NCBI RefSeq assembly: GCF_963678635.1
Contig: NC_087067.1
Coordinates: 932,001-996,000, forward strand
Source: Symsagittifera roscoffensis
Lineage: Eukaryota > Xenacoelomorpha > Acoela > Convolutidae
Direction of reading: 5' to 3'
DNA length: 64,000 nt
Program-made: the position numbers and the translations under genes
Part shown: in pieces, positions 1 through 12,416 of the stretch
Layout: every line of letters starts with the position of its first letter
Position numbering within the stretch: the stretch's first letter is position 1
The notes under the pieces: generated by a model
What the model saw: only the letters and a program-made list of their open reading frames with translations
The model's database searches: none
What the model was told of the DNA's origin: nothing

Positions 1-608
1 TGGTTGCCCATCATCTGTTTGGGCATCCCCCGTTGCTGAGAAGCGCCTCCCATTGCCCCCATTGGGAACTGTTGCTGGTACATTCCGTGGGGACTGTATG
101 GCACTGTGTTGTTGTTGCTATACATGGCAATCTGTTGTGCACTCATTGGTCCGTTTCCCATCATCATTGCAGCATTGTGAGGGTTCCCGTTCATGCCCGC
201 TGGCATCATAGGGCCTGCAGCGTATTTGGCGTTCGGATTGACAGCGTGACCTTTCATCATGGCCATGTTTGCAGGGTGTCCGGCTGGGTACATGGCTCCA
301 TTTGGAGGCACCTGGCGAGTCATGTGCATGGGTAGGGATCCGGGAGGTCCTGAGGTCATCATATGGCCATTGGACATGCCAGTTGGGATCACAGTGGCAT
401 TGGGAGTTTGTTGGACGGACATGTGAGACGGATTGGAAGTGGAGGATCCCCCGTTGAATGATGTGACTACTACACCTCCGGGGTTCCCGCCCTGAGACAT
501 TGCTACCGAGGAGTCCATCATGTTAGGCTGGCCCATAGCTTGCATCTGCATGTTAGGGTTCCCTGGGTATCCTTGCATGTATGATGGAGCTGTGGCTGGG
601 TTCATCAT
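1..608 (-). CDS. Met/Pro/Gly/Asn-rich protein, N-terminal exon (partial)
   Basis: The minus strand reads open from the tandem ATG ATG at 608-603 to the window edge: 202 complete codons plus two bases, so the gene continues to the left. An in-frame TGA at 629-627, with no AG acceptor between it and the ATG, supports 608 as the true start. About one residue in six is Met (33 of 202), and Pro, Gly, Asn, Gln, Ser and Ala make up most of the rest (for example MMNPATAPSYMQGYPG near the start and YQQQFPMGAMGG near the edge). I see no globular domain, signal peptide or membrane segment. The GC content is well above the flanks, as expected for a real exon. Such disordered Met/Pro/Gln-rich stretches are common in metazoan transcriptional co-activators and RNA-binding proteins, but I do not recognise the family. 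The identity is unresolved; that it codes is fairly sure. Confidence 0.75.
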   Translation of the reverse strand, partial: MMNPATAPSYMQGYPGNPNMQMQAMGQPNMMDSSVAMSQGGNPGGVVVTSFNGGSSTSNPSHMSVQQTPNATVIPTGMSNGHMMTSGPPGSLPMHMTRQVPPNGAMYPAGHPANMAMMKGHAVNPNAKYAAGPMMPAGMNGNPHNAAMMMGNGPMSAQQIAMYSNNNTVPYSPHGMYQQQFPMGAMGGASQQRGMPKQMMGN

Positions 609-3600
609 TTCGATCCCAATCCCGATTCAATTTGATTCTGATATTCCAATAAGTGAGTTAATAAGTGGTTTGCTCCTGAAGATGATTCTTGTTAATAACA
701 GTGGCTTGAGATCAAGTTGTCACGTGGTTTTTCTGTTCCGCTGTCGAAGTCATTCGTAGATTTTTTGTCAGTTGTGAATCAAAATCTGAAATACAAAGTG
801 GATTTTAATTTTAGAATCTGATAATCCTGGTCAAGTTATTTTGTAAAATTCAAAAATTTAAAATTGAAGTGACAAATTAGTTGGTGGATTGAATTGGAAG
901 TCTCGAAACGCGATAACTTACCTTTGAGTTGTTACACATGGATAGAAGCTGCAAAGTTTTATGATTTTCATGACTTATAGTAACTGACTTTTGAGTGGCT
1001 TTCTGCCTTGAATAAATTTGATTTGTGAAATTCAGGTTGGTTTGTGTAATTAATTGAGTGGGTGATAAAAGGTGCAAAAAAGAGAGGAGAACACTAAATA
1101 GATAGGCAATTATTGAGGACTATAAAATAGTATGATTTAGTAATGATTCGATCGATGATTTGATTCGATCTGTTCTCAATTGAACAATTCTGTTTAATAT
1201 GCTCTATGAGAGAATTCTATGTGCTCAATTCATTCTATTGCTAAGTCTACTTTTTGTAATCTGTATCGTTTCTATCACAGTAATAAAGTAATACTAATCT
1301 ATGATCTGCTGGCTGCTATATTCTGCTAGTTATCTTTATGTACTAACTAATATGTCGAGAAAAGACTCAAGAGTAAGAGAGATTGTATGTTCTGTTTAGT
1401 ACACAATTAGTAAGTGAGTTCTGTGTTGTGTTGTGTGGTGAATGGTGTTTAACTATGTAGAAATATGTTTGTTTGTTCAGCTCTATTTTAGCCATAGGCC
1501 TACCAATGCCCACAACTTCCAACCACAATTTATGCCTCAATTACACTTTAAACAACACGATGCTTTCTTGATCACTCAATAATGTCCTAGTGTTTTGTGC
1601 ATGACTTTTTCACTTTATATTATGGAAGTTTGGTGGAGTGGAATAATAATGCAAGTGTTATACCATTGCATGTTCTAGGAGCTAGGAGAATCTTAGGAGT
1701 TGACATGGTTGCACGGGATCCTTGGGTATCTAAATTCAGACAACTATGATCAGGAAATGGTGGCCATCAAATCATAATGACCATCAATCAAATCAACCCT
1801 AAGTGCAGTCATGTACATGTAACTGTAGTATGCAGACAGATTAAGAGTAGAATTGATTTGATTTTAGCTGAGGATTAGTTCACATTCAAACAGACTAGAC
1901 CATTACGCACCTTAAAAATTTAGCTCAACTTGGATTTGTTTAAAACTCAAGTGATAGACAAGATATCTCATGTACGATGGATGCGTCAGTGCAACTAGCA
2001 TAGCATAGTAGTATATATTCTCTTCAGTATGACATGTAAATTATTTCCTGAACAGACCATTTGATTCAATTAAGGCAAGTCTGAACTGATATTGGTATTG
2101 GTACTCTAAATATACTAGTTTTTTTCGATGCTTCTCTTCAACTAGAAAATGACCTTTTCAGTTGACCTCGTCTTATTTCATTTGAACATTCGAAAGGTCT
2201 GCTCCTGTTTTTTGAGTTATGTTAGCAGGATTGCCTAAAAAAATGCCAGGTGCAGATAATAATCTAAAAGGAAAGAAAAGAACCCTCACAAAATTTGATC
2301 AGATCCAATTAATGTGTGATTCCATATTCAATTTTTATTTTCAAGTTCGTCAGTTTTTGATAGTTTTTCTGCAAAAAATGGATAGAAAACACAACTGATT
2401 TGTAGGTTTCCCCCTCTAATAAAAATGATCGTTTCTTCTCATTGTCCGTTTAAGTAACTTTCACTAATAAAAACTAATAAAACTAAGGCCCATCTGAGCA
2501 ATCCCTCCCTTCAATAGACCAAGTGAACAATCACCCCTAAAGTGAAATCAAAAATTCAATCAGTAAGGCCTGCATGTACTATGCTCAAATCTGATTAGCT
2601 AAAAAATAATACTTTTAACCTAATGGAAGAGCTGATCCCTATTTGCATGTATTTCTTGAAAATTTTAAAGCGTTCATGTAGTTCTTAAGCAGGGGCACAA
2701 CAGCGGTTTGCCATGATGAGCTGTAAAGCCTGTCTGTTGGTCCTTTCCCTCGTGGATAAATGGTCTTGAAAATATTTTTATGTAGTTCATTTGGTCGAAA
2801 TTAATTAAGGTTTATCAAACTGTTTTTTTTGTGTGAGTGTGCGGTTTCAGAACCATTTCTTACAGCTGAGCTGACTGATTCAACCTAGCCTGCAAAATAG
2901 GATGAAGAATCGGATAAATAGGATGATGTAAATACAGCATGTCTGCTAAGTTTCTTTTCTGATCTGTCGATAACGACCCGAAATGAGAAAGAAGAACTGT
3001 TTGCTCGGTTAAGTTAATCGAACGATGCTCATTGTCAGTTCAGTTGATGTTTGATTAGCAGAGAGAAATCCCAAAAACACCAAGAGCAGAGATTACCAAT
3101 GCAAACATACGATTCGCTTATGCTTGTAATGCATTTGAATCTACCAATCAATGGTTTTGCTTGTTTTACTCCATATCTTGCAAACTTTTGTTCATTCACA
3201 GGGGAAACTCTCCACTTGCGATATCTGAACTGTTTTCATAGTGTTTTTTTTTTTTGATAGATCATTTAGTTTTTTCAAAATGACGATTTGATATAAATTA
3301 ATTATCTATGAAAATGCTTTTTTGCCAGAAGAGACGTTTTTTTCTCGCTGTTGTTTGATGAGAATATTTATTTTTAGTGAAGTCCCAAAAATTCTCTGTC
3401 AGTGGTGGTACAAAATCAGAACACAAAAACTGTACCATCATTTTTAAAATAAAAATTGATTGACTTACATTTTTTTTGAATAGACGTGTCTTTATTTAGT
3501 TGTTACCAAATAATGTGATGATGCGTACGGTTAAAAACCCAGATAAATTGCTCATCGATTATCTGCAGGCGAATAAAAGTGAAGAGGGTTTTAGATGAAA

Positions 3601-6600
3601 CTTGAGATGAGTTTAGTTTAACTAGGGTTGACAGCTGAGTTGAATGAAATGGACCCAGTTGAGAATATATGCGTTAAATGGATGTTGACAGAGTTTGGGT
3701 GGGTGTTTGTAATTGTAATTTGCCAAACATGGCCTAAGTGTCAGCCTAAAAGTGTGGTTTGGAGTTGCTGTTGGAATTAATGTTGGTTATGGTAGTATTG
3801 ATTGACTGACTGCTAGCTAGTTTAAGTTGAAACAAACTAACCCTCAGCCAGTTATAACTATTATTACTATCACTCGCATTGCGAATGGTGTGGTAACTAC
3901 TATCAAGGCTGTAAGAGCAAGAGGTTTTTGCTATTCAATTGGTATCGACTGTTAGCTGAATGGTTAGTTAGTTAGTTAGTAGTCCTGCTTGTTGTCTTGT
4001 GTTCATTCGTTTGTTCAACAGTCGAGTGCTTGTGGTGTCATAAAGTAAAGTTCGTGTCTGTCTGCTGCGCTCATATATTATCAGGTCATTACGTGTTGTT
4101 CACTTGACAAAGTTTGAGACAAGCGAATTAAATAGGGAATGAAATTTGAATTGAATTGAGGATTGTAGTTCAATTGAATTTTGGTTTGGTGTTGTGTTTA
4201 CCCAGAATGTGTGGACTTGAAATGGTGCTTCAAGTTAAGTTAAAGTAAAGATAGATTATAAGTTGGTAATAAATAGTAAAGAAGTGTTGGTGTTAATAAA
4301 AGTGTTGATAAAAGAAGTGTTGGGTGCAAGTGTGCTTAATGTTTGATCATTTGATCAAATTTAGTGTGGGCGACTAAGTATAGTGTCGATATGTACTGAT
4401 TCGCGATGGCATCGGTTTATTCGTTTCTAGTTAGACTGCTCCTATATTACCATTACGATTACTTTCTTAGTCTAACTACTAGTACCATATTTCTCATTTT
4501 AGCTGCCGCCGCCGCCACCACTACAACCTATTCACTAGAACTATTTACACTTATACTTCTAAACTTTTCTACCATATTCGTTGTACTTGCGACTTGCCAC
4601 TTATACCATTGCTCCTCTGGTATTTAGTTGGTCTGAATTGAAATAAATACTTAACTTAAGTGGCCTGCTACTGCTGCTCCTAAATGTTACAGCATGTCTG
4701 TTTGAATGGTCATTATTGTATGGTATATTTGGAATCTGCCTTATAACTGGTTATGGATTTATAACTTCTAGACAGTCGTTGTCGGTAGCCTTTATTCAAA
4801 TTAAATTCCCAAATAAAATTACAATCCGCTAAAAAGAGACGACATACAAGGGTTGGTGTTATGGTGTCGGTTGGTGTAAATAGTAGTGAGTGTAGTAATA
4901 AGTTATGATCAGTCTAACTATAACTGGTGTGGGTGCAGTAAATCGATGTGTCAGTAAATTACCGTATCATTAAATCGAATTATGAAACTATTACGTAACG
5001 GTTGCCTAATATTAAGTACCGAATGAGCTTAAAAATGCATCAAAGAATTAAATTGAAAGGCTTTTCACGCTTATTGACTGCAAAAAAAATCAGTTCTTAA
5101 GTTTATTTACAACATTGTTGCGCATGATTTCTGGCAAGTTTAGGGTCAACTAATAATAAACGTTATTAGTTTGAAAAATGCATTATCGGTTTAATGAACA
5201 CTTTTTTTCATTTTTTGGTTTACTGATCAGGTAAATTAGTTTTTTCGGCTTAATGATCTGGTCTGCCGGTTTTCGGGTTGCTGATACATCGGTTTACTGA
5301 CACACCACCCAATAACTTATAGGCTGTTGCGGAAGCCGAGGTTTTGAGTATGTGACTGGAATAAAAATCACTTGTCTCTATTTTGATCGTTTTCAGCAGC
5401 CTCGGGTGAAATTAACCACGTGGTTCGTTGATTTGTATGGTGTGTGTGTGTGTTTTTATGCAGATGTGTATTGACCCACAATTACAGACGTGTGCTGCGA
5501 ACTAATTCCTATAATCCCCCAGAATTCAAGTCAATCATTTACTATACAAACAGTAACTTAGCACCCACCATTCTGCAATTCCCCGAAAAAAGAAAACACC
5601 AAGAATGATATTTTCCGGAACTGACCTATAATCTGATTCGGGAAGATTTGCAATATATGTACAAATTGTGTTATACATTAATTCATTTGCACTTCAATTC
5701 GCGTGGTGTGTTATAGTGTTAATGTTTTTGTCGAGTATTGTGTGTTATTGTAATTCGGGCTCAAACAATCTGTAGTGTAGTTTGTATTCCTACTCCCGAT
5801 CCTATTTTGCCCTTTCCCCGCTATGACTGTCTATAACAAACTAAGTGTTGTTCTAGTTATCAATCAATAAGGCAAATATAATTTACCAAGTGTTAACTTT
5901 TGGAGCTTTTGGGACCTTTAATTCCTGTAGCTTGTCTTGGTTGTCGCTTGGTAGGTGAGAAGTAATTTCGGTTGATTTATATGGAAGCTAGTTTGTATAC
6001 TTCGTCTGCTTCAAATACCACACAATCAAGCAACCCTGCCAACAATTGCAAACAGAAAAAGTCGGGCAATGTTGGTGGTATCGGAAGATTGTAATAAAAA
6101 CAGCTTTAATAAATTAAATGAACCAAATCACAAAATTGTATTTGTATATACTTAGCTTATTTAAACCTGGAGTGTATGTATGCAATTCTCTCCGAGGAAG
6201 TGCAATAGTTTCATATGTTCTCACCTTATTCTAGATTCTCCTAAGACGGAAGTAAGATACTAATCAACCAAAAGAGATAATGAAATTTCAGTCTCATTGG
6301 AATAACTTGACAAGAGGCAATGCTTTCAACACCATTGCAATCATTGCTATAGTTATGGGACCAAAAATGAAAGATCGCATCGAGTTATTTATCTATTTAT
6401 ATTGAACTAGGTCTTATATTCAAATATTATAATGAATGAGTTAAGTATAACTAACCACTGCTATTATCATGTCATGACGGCCATTAGAACTATGTACAAA
6501 TAAGTATGACGAAAACATGTAAACCAAATATTTCATTAATCGAAATCAGTGTTCTGATTCTATGGAAATATGAAAGAAGTACTTACTTCTTATGCAACAT

Positions 6601-6800
6601 ATCGATTATACCACTGTAGGTGTGCATTTAAGGCCAATAATTGTTTTATGATTGCTGTTTCAATAATTAAACGTGTGGCCTACTATACGAGAGATAAGTG
6701 AACACTTGTCATAAAATCGATTTGTTTAGTATTCAGCTTCATGTGTAATCTCAATGCGTCAAAGAGCTACACATCATCTAACCAACGATATGTTGATCTT
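609..6800. other. Gene-free 5' flank of the minus-strand gene
   Basis: No coding region is supported here. It is the upstream side of the minus-strand exon and should hold its 5' UTR, promoter or first intron, though no specific element can be named. The plus strand is rich in G and T over long stretches (about 3,600-5,300, with many TTGTGTT and GTTGAGTT runs). A short (GT)n tract lies near 5,440-5,453. The motif GACCAAGTGAACAATC at about 2,518 also occurs at 22.5 kb. The 73-codon hydrophobic open frame at 4,406-4,627 is Ala/Thr/Leu low complexity and is not called as a gene. Confidence 0.5.
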
Positions 6801-6944
6801 AAAAATTGTCTAAAAAGAGTCCAAATAAAGTAAATAACAAGCATTGCGGCAAGAAAAAACTGCACTTGTTGCAATGGCGTCTTGTCCTTGCCGCTCATAA
6901 TTTCGTAAATATTTGGGACGATTTTTCACCGACAGGTTTTTCGG

Positions 6945-7108
6945 ATCTACTTAACAATCGCCCCCTTTGGTTTCCACTTAAGAATTGCCGCCCCTATTAA
7001 TAAAAGCAGTAAATTAGGACAGCTTTTTATTGAGAATTATAATTTTGCTGCAATCTGATTGGTCGAAAATGCGTTATTTTAATCTACTTAACAATTGACC
7101 CCCCCTTT
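6945..7108. repeat. Short C-rich direct repeat pair
   Basis: ATCTACTTAACAATCG followed by a C-run and TTT at 6,945-6,968 recurs as ATCTACTTAACAATTG plus C-run and TTT at 7,082-7,108. The spacing of about 137 bp suggests a small local duplication or two degenerate repeat ends. No terminal inverted repeat or coding potential was found. Confidence 0.45.
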
Positions 7109-7514
7109 CTTGCCTTTTCTTGTTCTATTTACGTGGACAGAAGTTTTTTTCGATTCAAAAGGTTCAATTATCTGTTGTCAGTCTACATTGGCACGGATCG
7201 GGCAGTATGGCCATGGTTTTGGTTAGTCATCGAAATGATTTTTTTAAATGTATCTTTTGGAATTGTTAGCGGCTTCGCTTGCTTCTTAACTCGCTAGTAT
7301 TTTGTTTTCTGCTGTGGTGTAAATTTTGTTCTGGTTAGTACCAAAGGTGTTCAATTGTTTTGTTTTCACACGAGCGATGCTCGCTTCTCAAGGTGTGAAT
7401 GAAGAGAAGATGACATGTTTATTTTAGTGCATATTACCACCTGTTGTTTGTCTTAATGTCCACTGACGTCTGTAATTCAAATGGAGACTTCACATATTTT
7501 GTAAGATCTAGAGG

Positions 7515-7805
7515 CAGGGGCGGATCTAGAATTTTCTCGGGGGGGGGGGGATTTAGAATTTTCTCGAGGGGGGTGGTTTTTCAAAAAAAAATTTATGTAA
7601 GGTCGACCAAATTGAATTTCTGAGCTCTCCCAAATCACTATAAGCCCACTTTAACCAATTGTTCTGCGCCGCGGGCAAATTTTTGAAAAAAAAACAATCC
7701 AAAAGCGCGTTTAAAGGCCTTTTTTGGTTTTTAACCAAAAAATAGCTTTTTTGGTGCGAGCTCTCTTTATAAATCAGTATATATTAGCGCCCTTGGCACT
7801 TATAA
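7515..7805 (+). mobile_element. hAT-type non-autonomous element, truncated copy
   Basis: It begins with CAGGGGCGGATCTAGAATTT followed by a G-run, a terminus typical of hAT-superfamily short elements. The interior contains TCTGAGCTCTC, a GCGCCGCGG block, TTTTTTGGTGCGAGCTCTC and TATATTAGCGCC. These line up in order with the reverse complement of the element at 53,463-53,810 (CGAGCTCTC, ACGCCGCGC, TTTTTTGGCGTG, TATATTGGCGCC). The far terminus is not found, so this looks like a 3'-truncated, diverged copy. No transposase frame is present. The family assignment is by terminus and similarity to the 53-kb copy. Confidence 0.6.
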
Positions 7806-10800
7806 AATTTTAGTGCCAATCAGCCAAATCTTTGGGTCGACAGTGGGTCAAATCCCTAGAAAAGTCAGACTAGCCGATGGTTCGATAATCTTACAAGAAA
7901 TCAAGAACAAGATTTGCCGACATTAAGACAAGACATCATGTTTTGAGCGAGAGGATTGCACGTTTAGCTAACGGAATATAACACAAGAGGTTCTTGATTC
8001 AAGTTGAGATTCTAAACTGTGTTGTTTGCTCTCCAATGGTCTTAATGGTTTGCTGCGTCTGATAATTTTGATTTTTCTTCAGACCAAAGTTTGTCGTGAA
8101 TTCTGGCTGAAGATCAATAATGCATCTATTTGTTCTGTTAATCAGCACTTATATGGTTTTAACTCTCTCATCCGAGAGATAAACAGTGATTACACTAGCT
8201 ATGTTACCCTTTCGTTCAGGGTGCTATAATCTACCTATTAAATTAGGTGCTAGATGTTGCTTGCTGTAAACAACTGGTCTAGTCTAACAGATACATTTTC
8301 AATTGCATCAGTTCAGAACGCTGACATGCTCAACTTCATGAAAACTCAAGTTCAATTACCCGTAATTTGATCACCACACAATTATCATAGTCTTCTTTTT
8401 GTGCTTTTTTTCTGAACATGGTTTTTAAAGGCCTGGCTGTGTTTTTGGTTGAAATCGATTCTAGCCTCAAATTTAATAAACGGAAACTGCTGATAAAATA
8501 TATTTTTTTGTAGTTTAAAAAAGTGAAATTCAGTTCATATTTATAGCACTTGATATTTGGGCGGATTCGGGCAAAGTGGTTTACCTCAATATGCAAACCT
8601 TAACTACATGTGCAAATAAAAATTCCATATTTTATGCACATATTTTTTCGACTCCAGTGTCGACCTAAGTATTATGGGCTTAGTTATGGCCGCGTAAATT
8701 GGGTTTGGTTGCTAATTTAACACTGGAATGTGTCTTAAAAGATTTGTTTGCTCAAAAGAGAAACAAGTGGACGCGAACAAGATACGTTTTCGACATAGTT
8801 TCTTTTAAACGCATGCTGTGTCTGTCTGTTTCATTTTGTGTCGACCAGTTGTGTTGTATCACTAGTGGTGCTTCGTCTACGTGTTAATTCTGTTTATCTT
8901 GAGGATAGTACCTAATTAAATGCTTCTCGAGAATATGTATATTTGAAATATGTATATTTATACCTTTTTAATAATTTTTTAATTTTTTTTTCAATTTGTG
9001 ATACTTTTTTTGTTTTGTTTCGCAAGTGATGCAAAGAAAAGTTTTATGATCTGACGAAACTATTTCCACAAGCTATGCGGAGAAATATGTCACGACTTAT
9101 CGGGAATCGAACCGTAGTCCTAAGTTTTCAGTAGATGGGATATAATAAAAACAATTACGTCGATGCACGGTATATGATAATCCTATAAAAATTCAAGTAA
9201 ACTACTCACTTTTTTACTGCCTTCCATGCGAGAAGTTACGAAATGAAAGAAATTGATATGAAATATATAAATAAACAACGGTCAGATATCAAAGGTTGTC
9301 GGTGTCCGCTGAGGTTTTTCTAAACTTTCGGTTTGGTGGTTGAAAACAAATATATATGATTGGTTTTTGAGATGTGGTTTCGGTGATACGAGGACTTGGT
9401 TCGTTCGGTCGGCTACTTGGCTTTGGTGAACAATAGAAAAGCTTTGTTGTGCCGATCGATTGATTGGTAGGCGATTGACAAAACGAGAGAAATCAAGAGC
9501 TTGCTAGATGTTGTTGTTTATTGTTCAAAACACTTGCATTCGAAGTGTAATCTCATCTAAATCTGAAAATTTACTGCATTAAGCGCACTGGACGGACAAC
9601 GTCGTAAAAATAAAAATGAAAATACCATCATTGAAAAGCAGAAATTCTCTCGGCTAATTGTGTTCATAAATTTAACTAAACAACCAGAACAACGTATGTT
9701 TAAGTGAGAAAAAAAGGTGAAAGCATCGATCAAAAACGACCACAGTTAGTAGTCATAAAATCATTCATCGATGCTTAAACGTTTGTCAAATGATACGCAG
9801 GACCAAAGTGACAAAAAAGAGAGAATTAAAAACAGAAAGTGCTGCTGCTTTGCTGCTGCTGATGCATTAATTTTTAATCTTGTGTTGCAGCGTGGCGTTT
9901 TGGCGCTTGTTTTGTTAAAACGAATCAAATATTACTGTCTTTGTTTCTTCAGTGAGTCAAAATGCGTCGTTTTGTGACTAAAAAACCGCAAGCTAAGTTT
10001 CAGTTTTCTGTCAATTAGTTTATCTGACTTTGGAGCACAAAATCTTCAAGTACATGTTTACGAATAAACTTCGAGTATTATTTTGTTTTTACAATTTTTT
10101 CGGCTCAAATAGTTATAGTTTAAACTTCAGTAATGAGCAAAATATGCTACCACAAGCTCAATTAAATCTTACCACCAAAATATCTGATATTTTAGCAACG
10201 GCGTGAAAAAGATTGACGATAGTTATGTGATTGGTTTGAATTTAATCGCATGGCGTTGTAATGATATTGTAGTAGCAAGAAAGCTCATTATATGAACATT
10301 TAAGTGCAAGCGTTGCTAATAAAAATCATTTTCGTACCTTTCTAACTTGTTTTTATTTACTTATTGTAATATATTATTAATGGCTAGTAATGGTATTAAT
10401 GTAGTGAAAAGTGCATTGGTCAACGTGTAACTCGCAGCTATATAACACGTGTTATCAATTGATTGAGTTGAATTGATCGTCACAACTTAGAAGTTAACAA
10501 CTGCTCTGTGTTTTTCATATTTTAGTCGATGAGCTGCTTGCTGTGCTGCTTTTTAAATTCGAATTGTGTAGATAAAATGAGAATTGTGTTAATTAAGTCA
10601 GGTAGAAAGTCAAAACAGCGATTGAAGCCGATGTTTCAAGAGCTATTAATGGCTGTTCAGTTCGGACCAATTGTTTGTGTTTGATAAATCAAAACAATGA
10701 CCAGCTCGTATTCATATTGCAAACTCGCATTTTATGCATTAAGGTCAAAAATGAAATTGGGAGTCAACAGATACGAGTGAAATCCTATTATTACTTTTAT

Positions 10801-12012
10801 CTCAAAAATCCGCTATTATTTCAGTGCAGAGCACCAAATCATGAAAATTTTCGCCGCAGAACGCTTTTCATGTCAATACTTCTGCCGTAAATAGTTGTAT
10901 ACTTTCTCATCAAAGCCAGTGTTTTGGATCATGTGTTACCTATTTAGGAAATATCAGTATACTATAGTCAATGGTTAATTTTTCTCAAAGCTCCAAAAAA
11001 TCGTGAACCACAGAATCCTGTTAATTGGAGAATCCTCAATTTTTTCTAAAAGGGGATCAACATCATGACTCTTTGAAAAAATCAACGAAATTAAACTGTT
11101 TGCAAAAAATACTGGTATCGTAAAATTTTAAAAAAATAGTTATGAAAATCAGTTTGTCAAGGAACTATTGTGAAGAAATCAGAGATATCTTTGTAAGAAT
11201 CCTTTAAAAAAAACCCGATATCCAACTAAATGAAACTGTGATTAATAGTTTTTAACCCTAACTAGTTCTGAAACAACTACTCTATTTGCTCTTGAATAAA
11301 TATCAAGAGTGTTTGTATTGAAGTGGTTTTCCTTGAAACTCTAGGTCGCACAAATAAACGTCAGATGAGGTGGATTTATTAATTATATACAAGCCCTTTT
11401 TGTCATGATTCGAGCTGGTAGAAAATATGATATTTAGACTGATTTAGAGAAAAAATACATGGAGGATAAGAGTCTGTCTCTGTGGTATTTTGACAGAAAC
11501 AATTCATTTTACCTATACAAAAAGCTATTAGTATAAAGCTATTAGCTATTAATAGTTCTTTAGAAGCTAAGTTCTTTTCTCTGCTAAATGAAAAAAATAT
11601 ATATATTTAACTGCGAACAAGTATAATGAAACCGTTGTAATTGGAATGCAATTAGAAACTAAAACAATGATAGTTGATTTTTGTGCGAGTAGTACAGAAT
11701 GTTTCGACCATAGCTGTTACAAAGACAAAAACGTTTTTTATTTAAAATTAGCTTCGTTATTTCTGGCTTTTGCGATAAAAGGAACTGAACAAAAAACTAG
11801 AAATTAGGATTGTTTGACAGTCAAAGTAAAATAGGCAAATCTGAGAATAGTTTTTGAAGAAAAACAAAAAAAAGTCAATAAAAAATCAAAAAAGTTTCCA
11901 TGTTGATTCAATTTTTGATTACCAAAATGGCGATAAAAACTCCCAAAAACTGACTTTGTTCGAGTAAAACTAAAAGTAACATAAATAAGTTATTGTTAAC
12001 GGCTTAAATTAA
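7806..12012. other. Gene-poor interval, no supported feature
   Basis: Only short chance frames (under 90 codons) occur here. There are long A and T homopolymers, a 14-bp perfect palindrome ATAACACGTGTTAT near 10,442-10,455, and a small local repeat of AAAGCTATTAG near 11,520-11,550. No tRNA, rRNA or TIR element could be supported. Confidence 0.4.
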
Positions 12013-12278
12013 GCATAGACAAGTCTGCTCGCTCGCTTTACTTGCTCAAAATGAGAAGAAAAATAAAATTTCAAACCAGTTTTTATCGACACTGGGAAGT
12101 TTTTTCGGAATATTTTAAATGTGGTTTGAATCACGACTGAATGGCTTCAATTTGATATATTATTCAACTCAGGCCGATGATTATTTGTTGTACCTGATTT
12201 TGCATGGAAAATAAGAAGAAAAAACTAAAGTACACCCGTATACTAAGTTCCTCCCCATTTTCAATGGTCGGAACAATA
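12013..12278 (-). repeat. Dispersed repeat family B, minus-oriented copy
   Basis: Read on the minus strand, it starts GTTCCGACCATTGAAAATGG, continues through GAGGAACTT, GGGTGT and ATCAGGTAC, then CAGTCGTGATTCAAAC, and ends near GAGCAAGTAAAGCGAGCGAG. The same ordered blocks occur at 17.5, 29.3, 33.9, 35.2 and 41.7 kb. It carries no open frame and lies about 140 bp upstream of the FNIP start codon, so it may overlap that gene's promoter or 5' UTR. The superfamily is unknown. Confidence 0.65.
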
Positions 12279-12416
12279 AAATTTGCTACTCATTCGTATT
12301 TTTTTCTCGTATTTTCTAATGAAGGGCGCCTGGTTTAGCGCAAAAAGACTATTGATTTTTTCAGTTGCATTTATGAAATGAAAATAACGAAGTGCGTTAC
12401 TTGAAGTTACAAAACA

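Noticed and set aside
4406-4627. 73-codon hydrophobic plus-strand frame with Ala and Thr runs
   Set aside because: Trinucleotide-type low complexity with no supporting context or splice signals.
9085-9175. tRNA or tRNA-SINE on the minus strand (GGTTCGATTCCC box)
   Set aside because: The T-stem does not pair and no A-box or acceptor stem fits.
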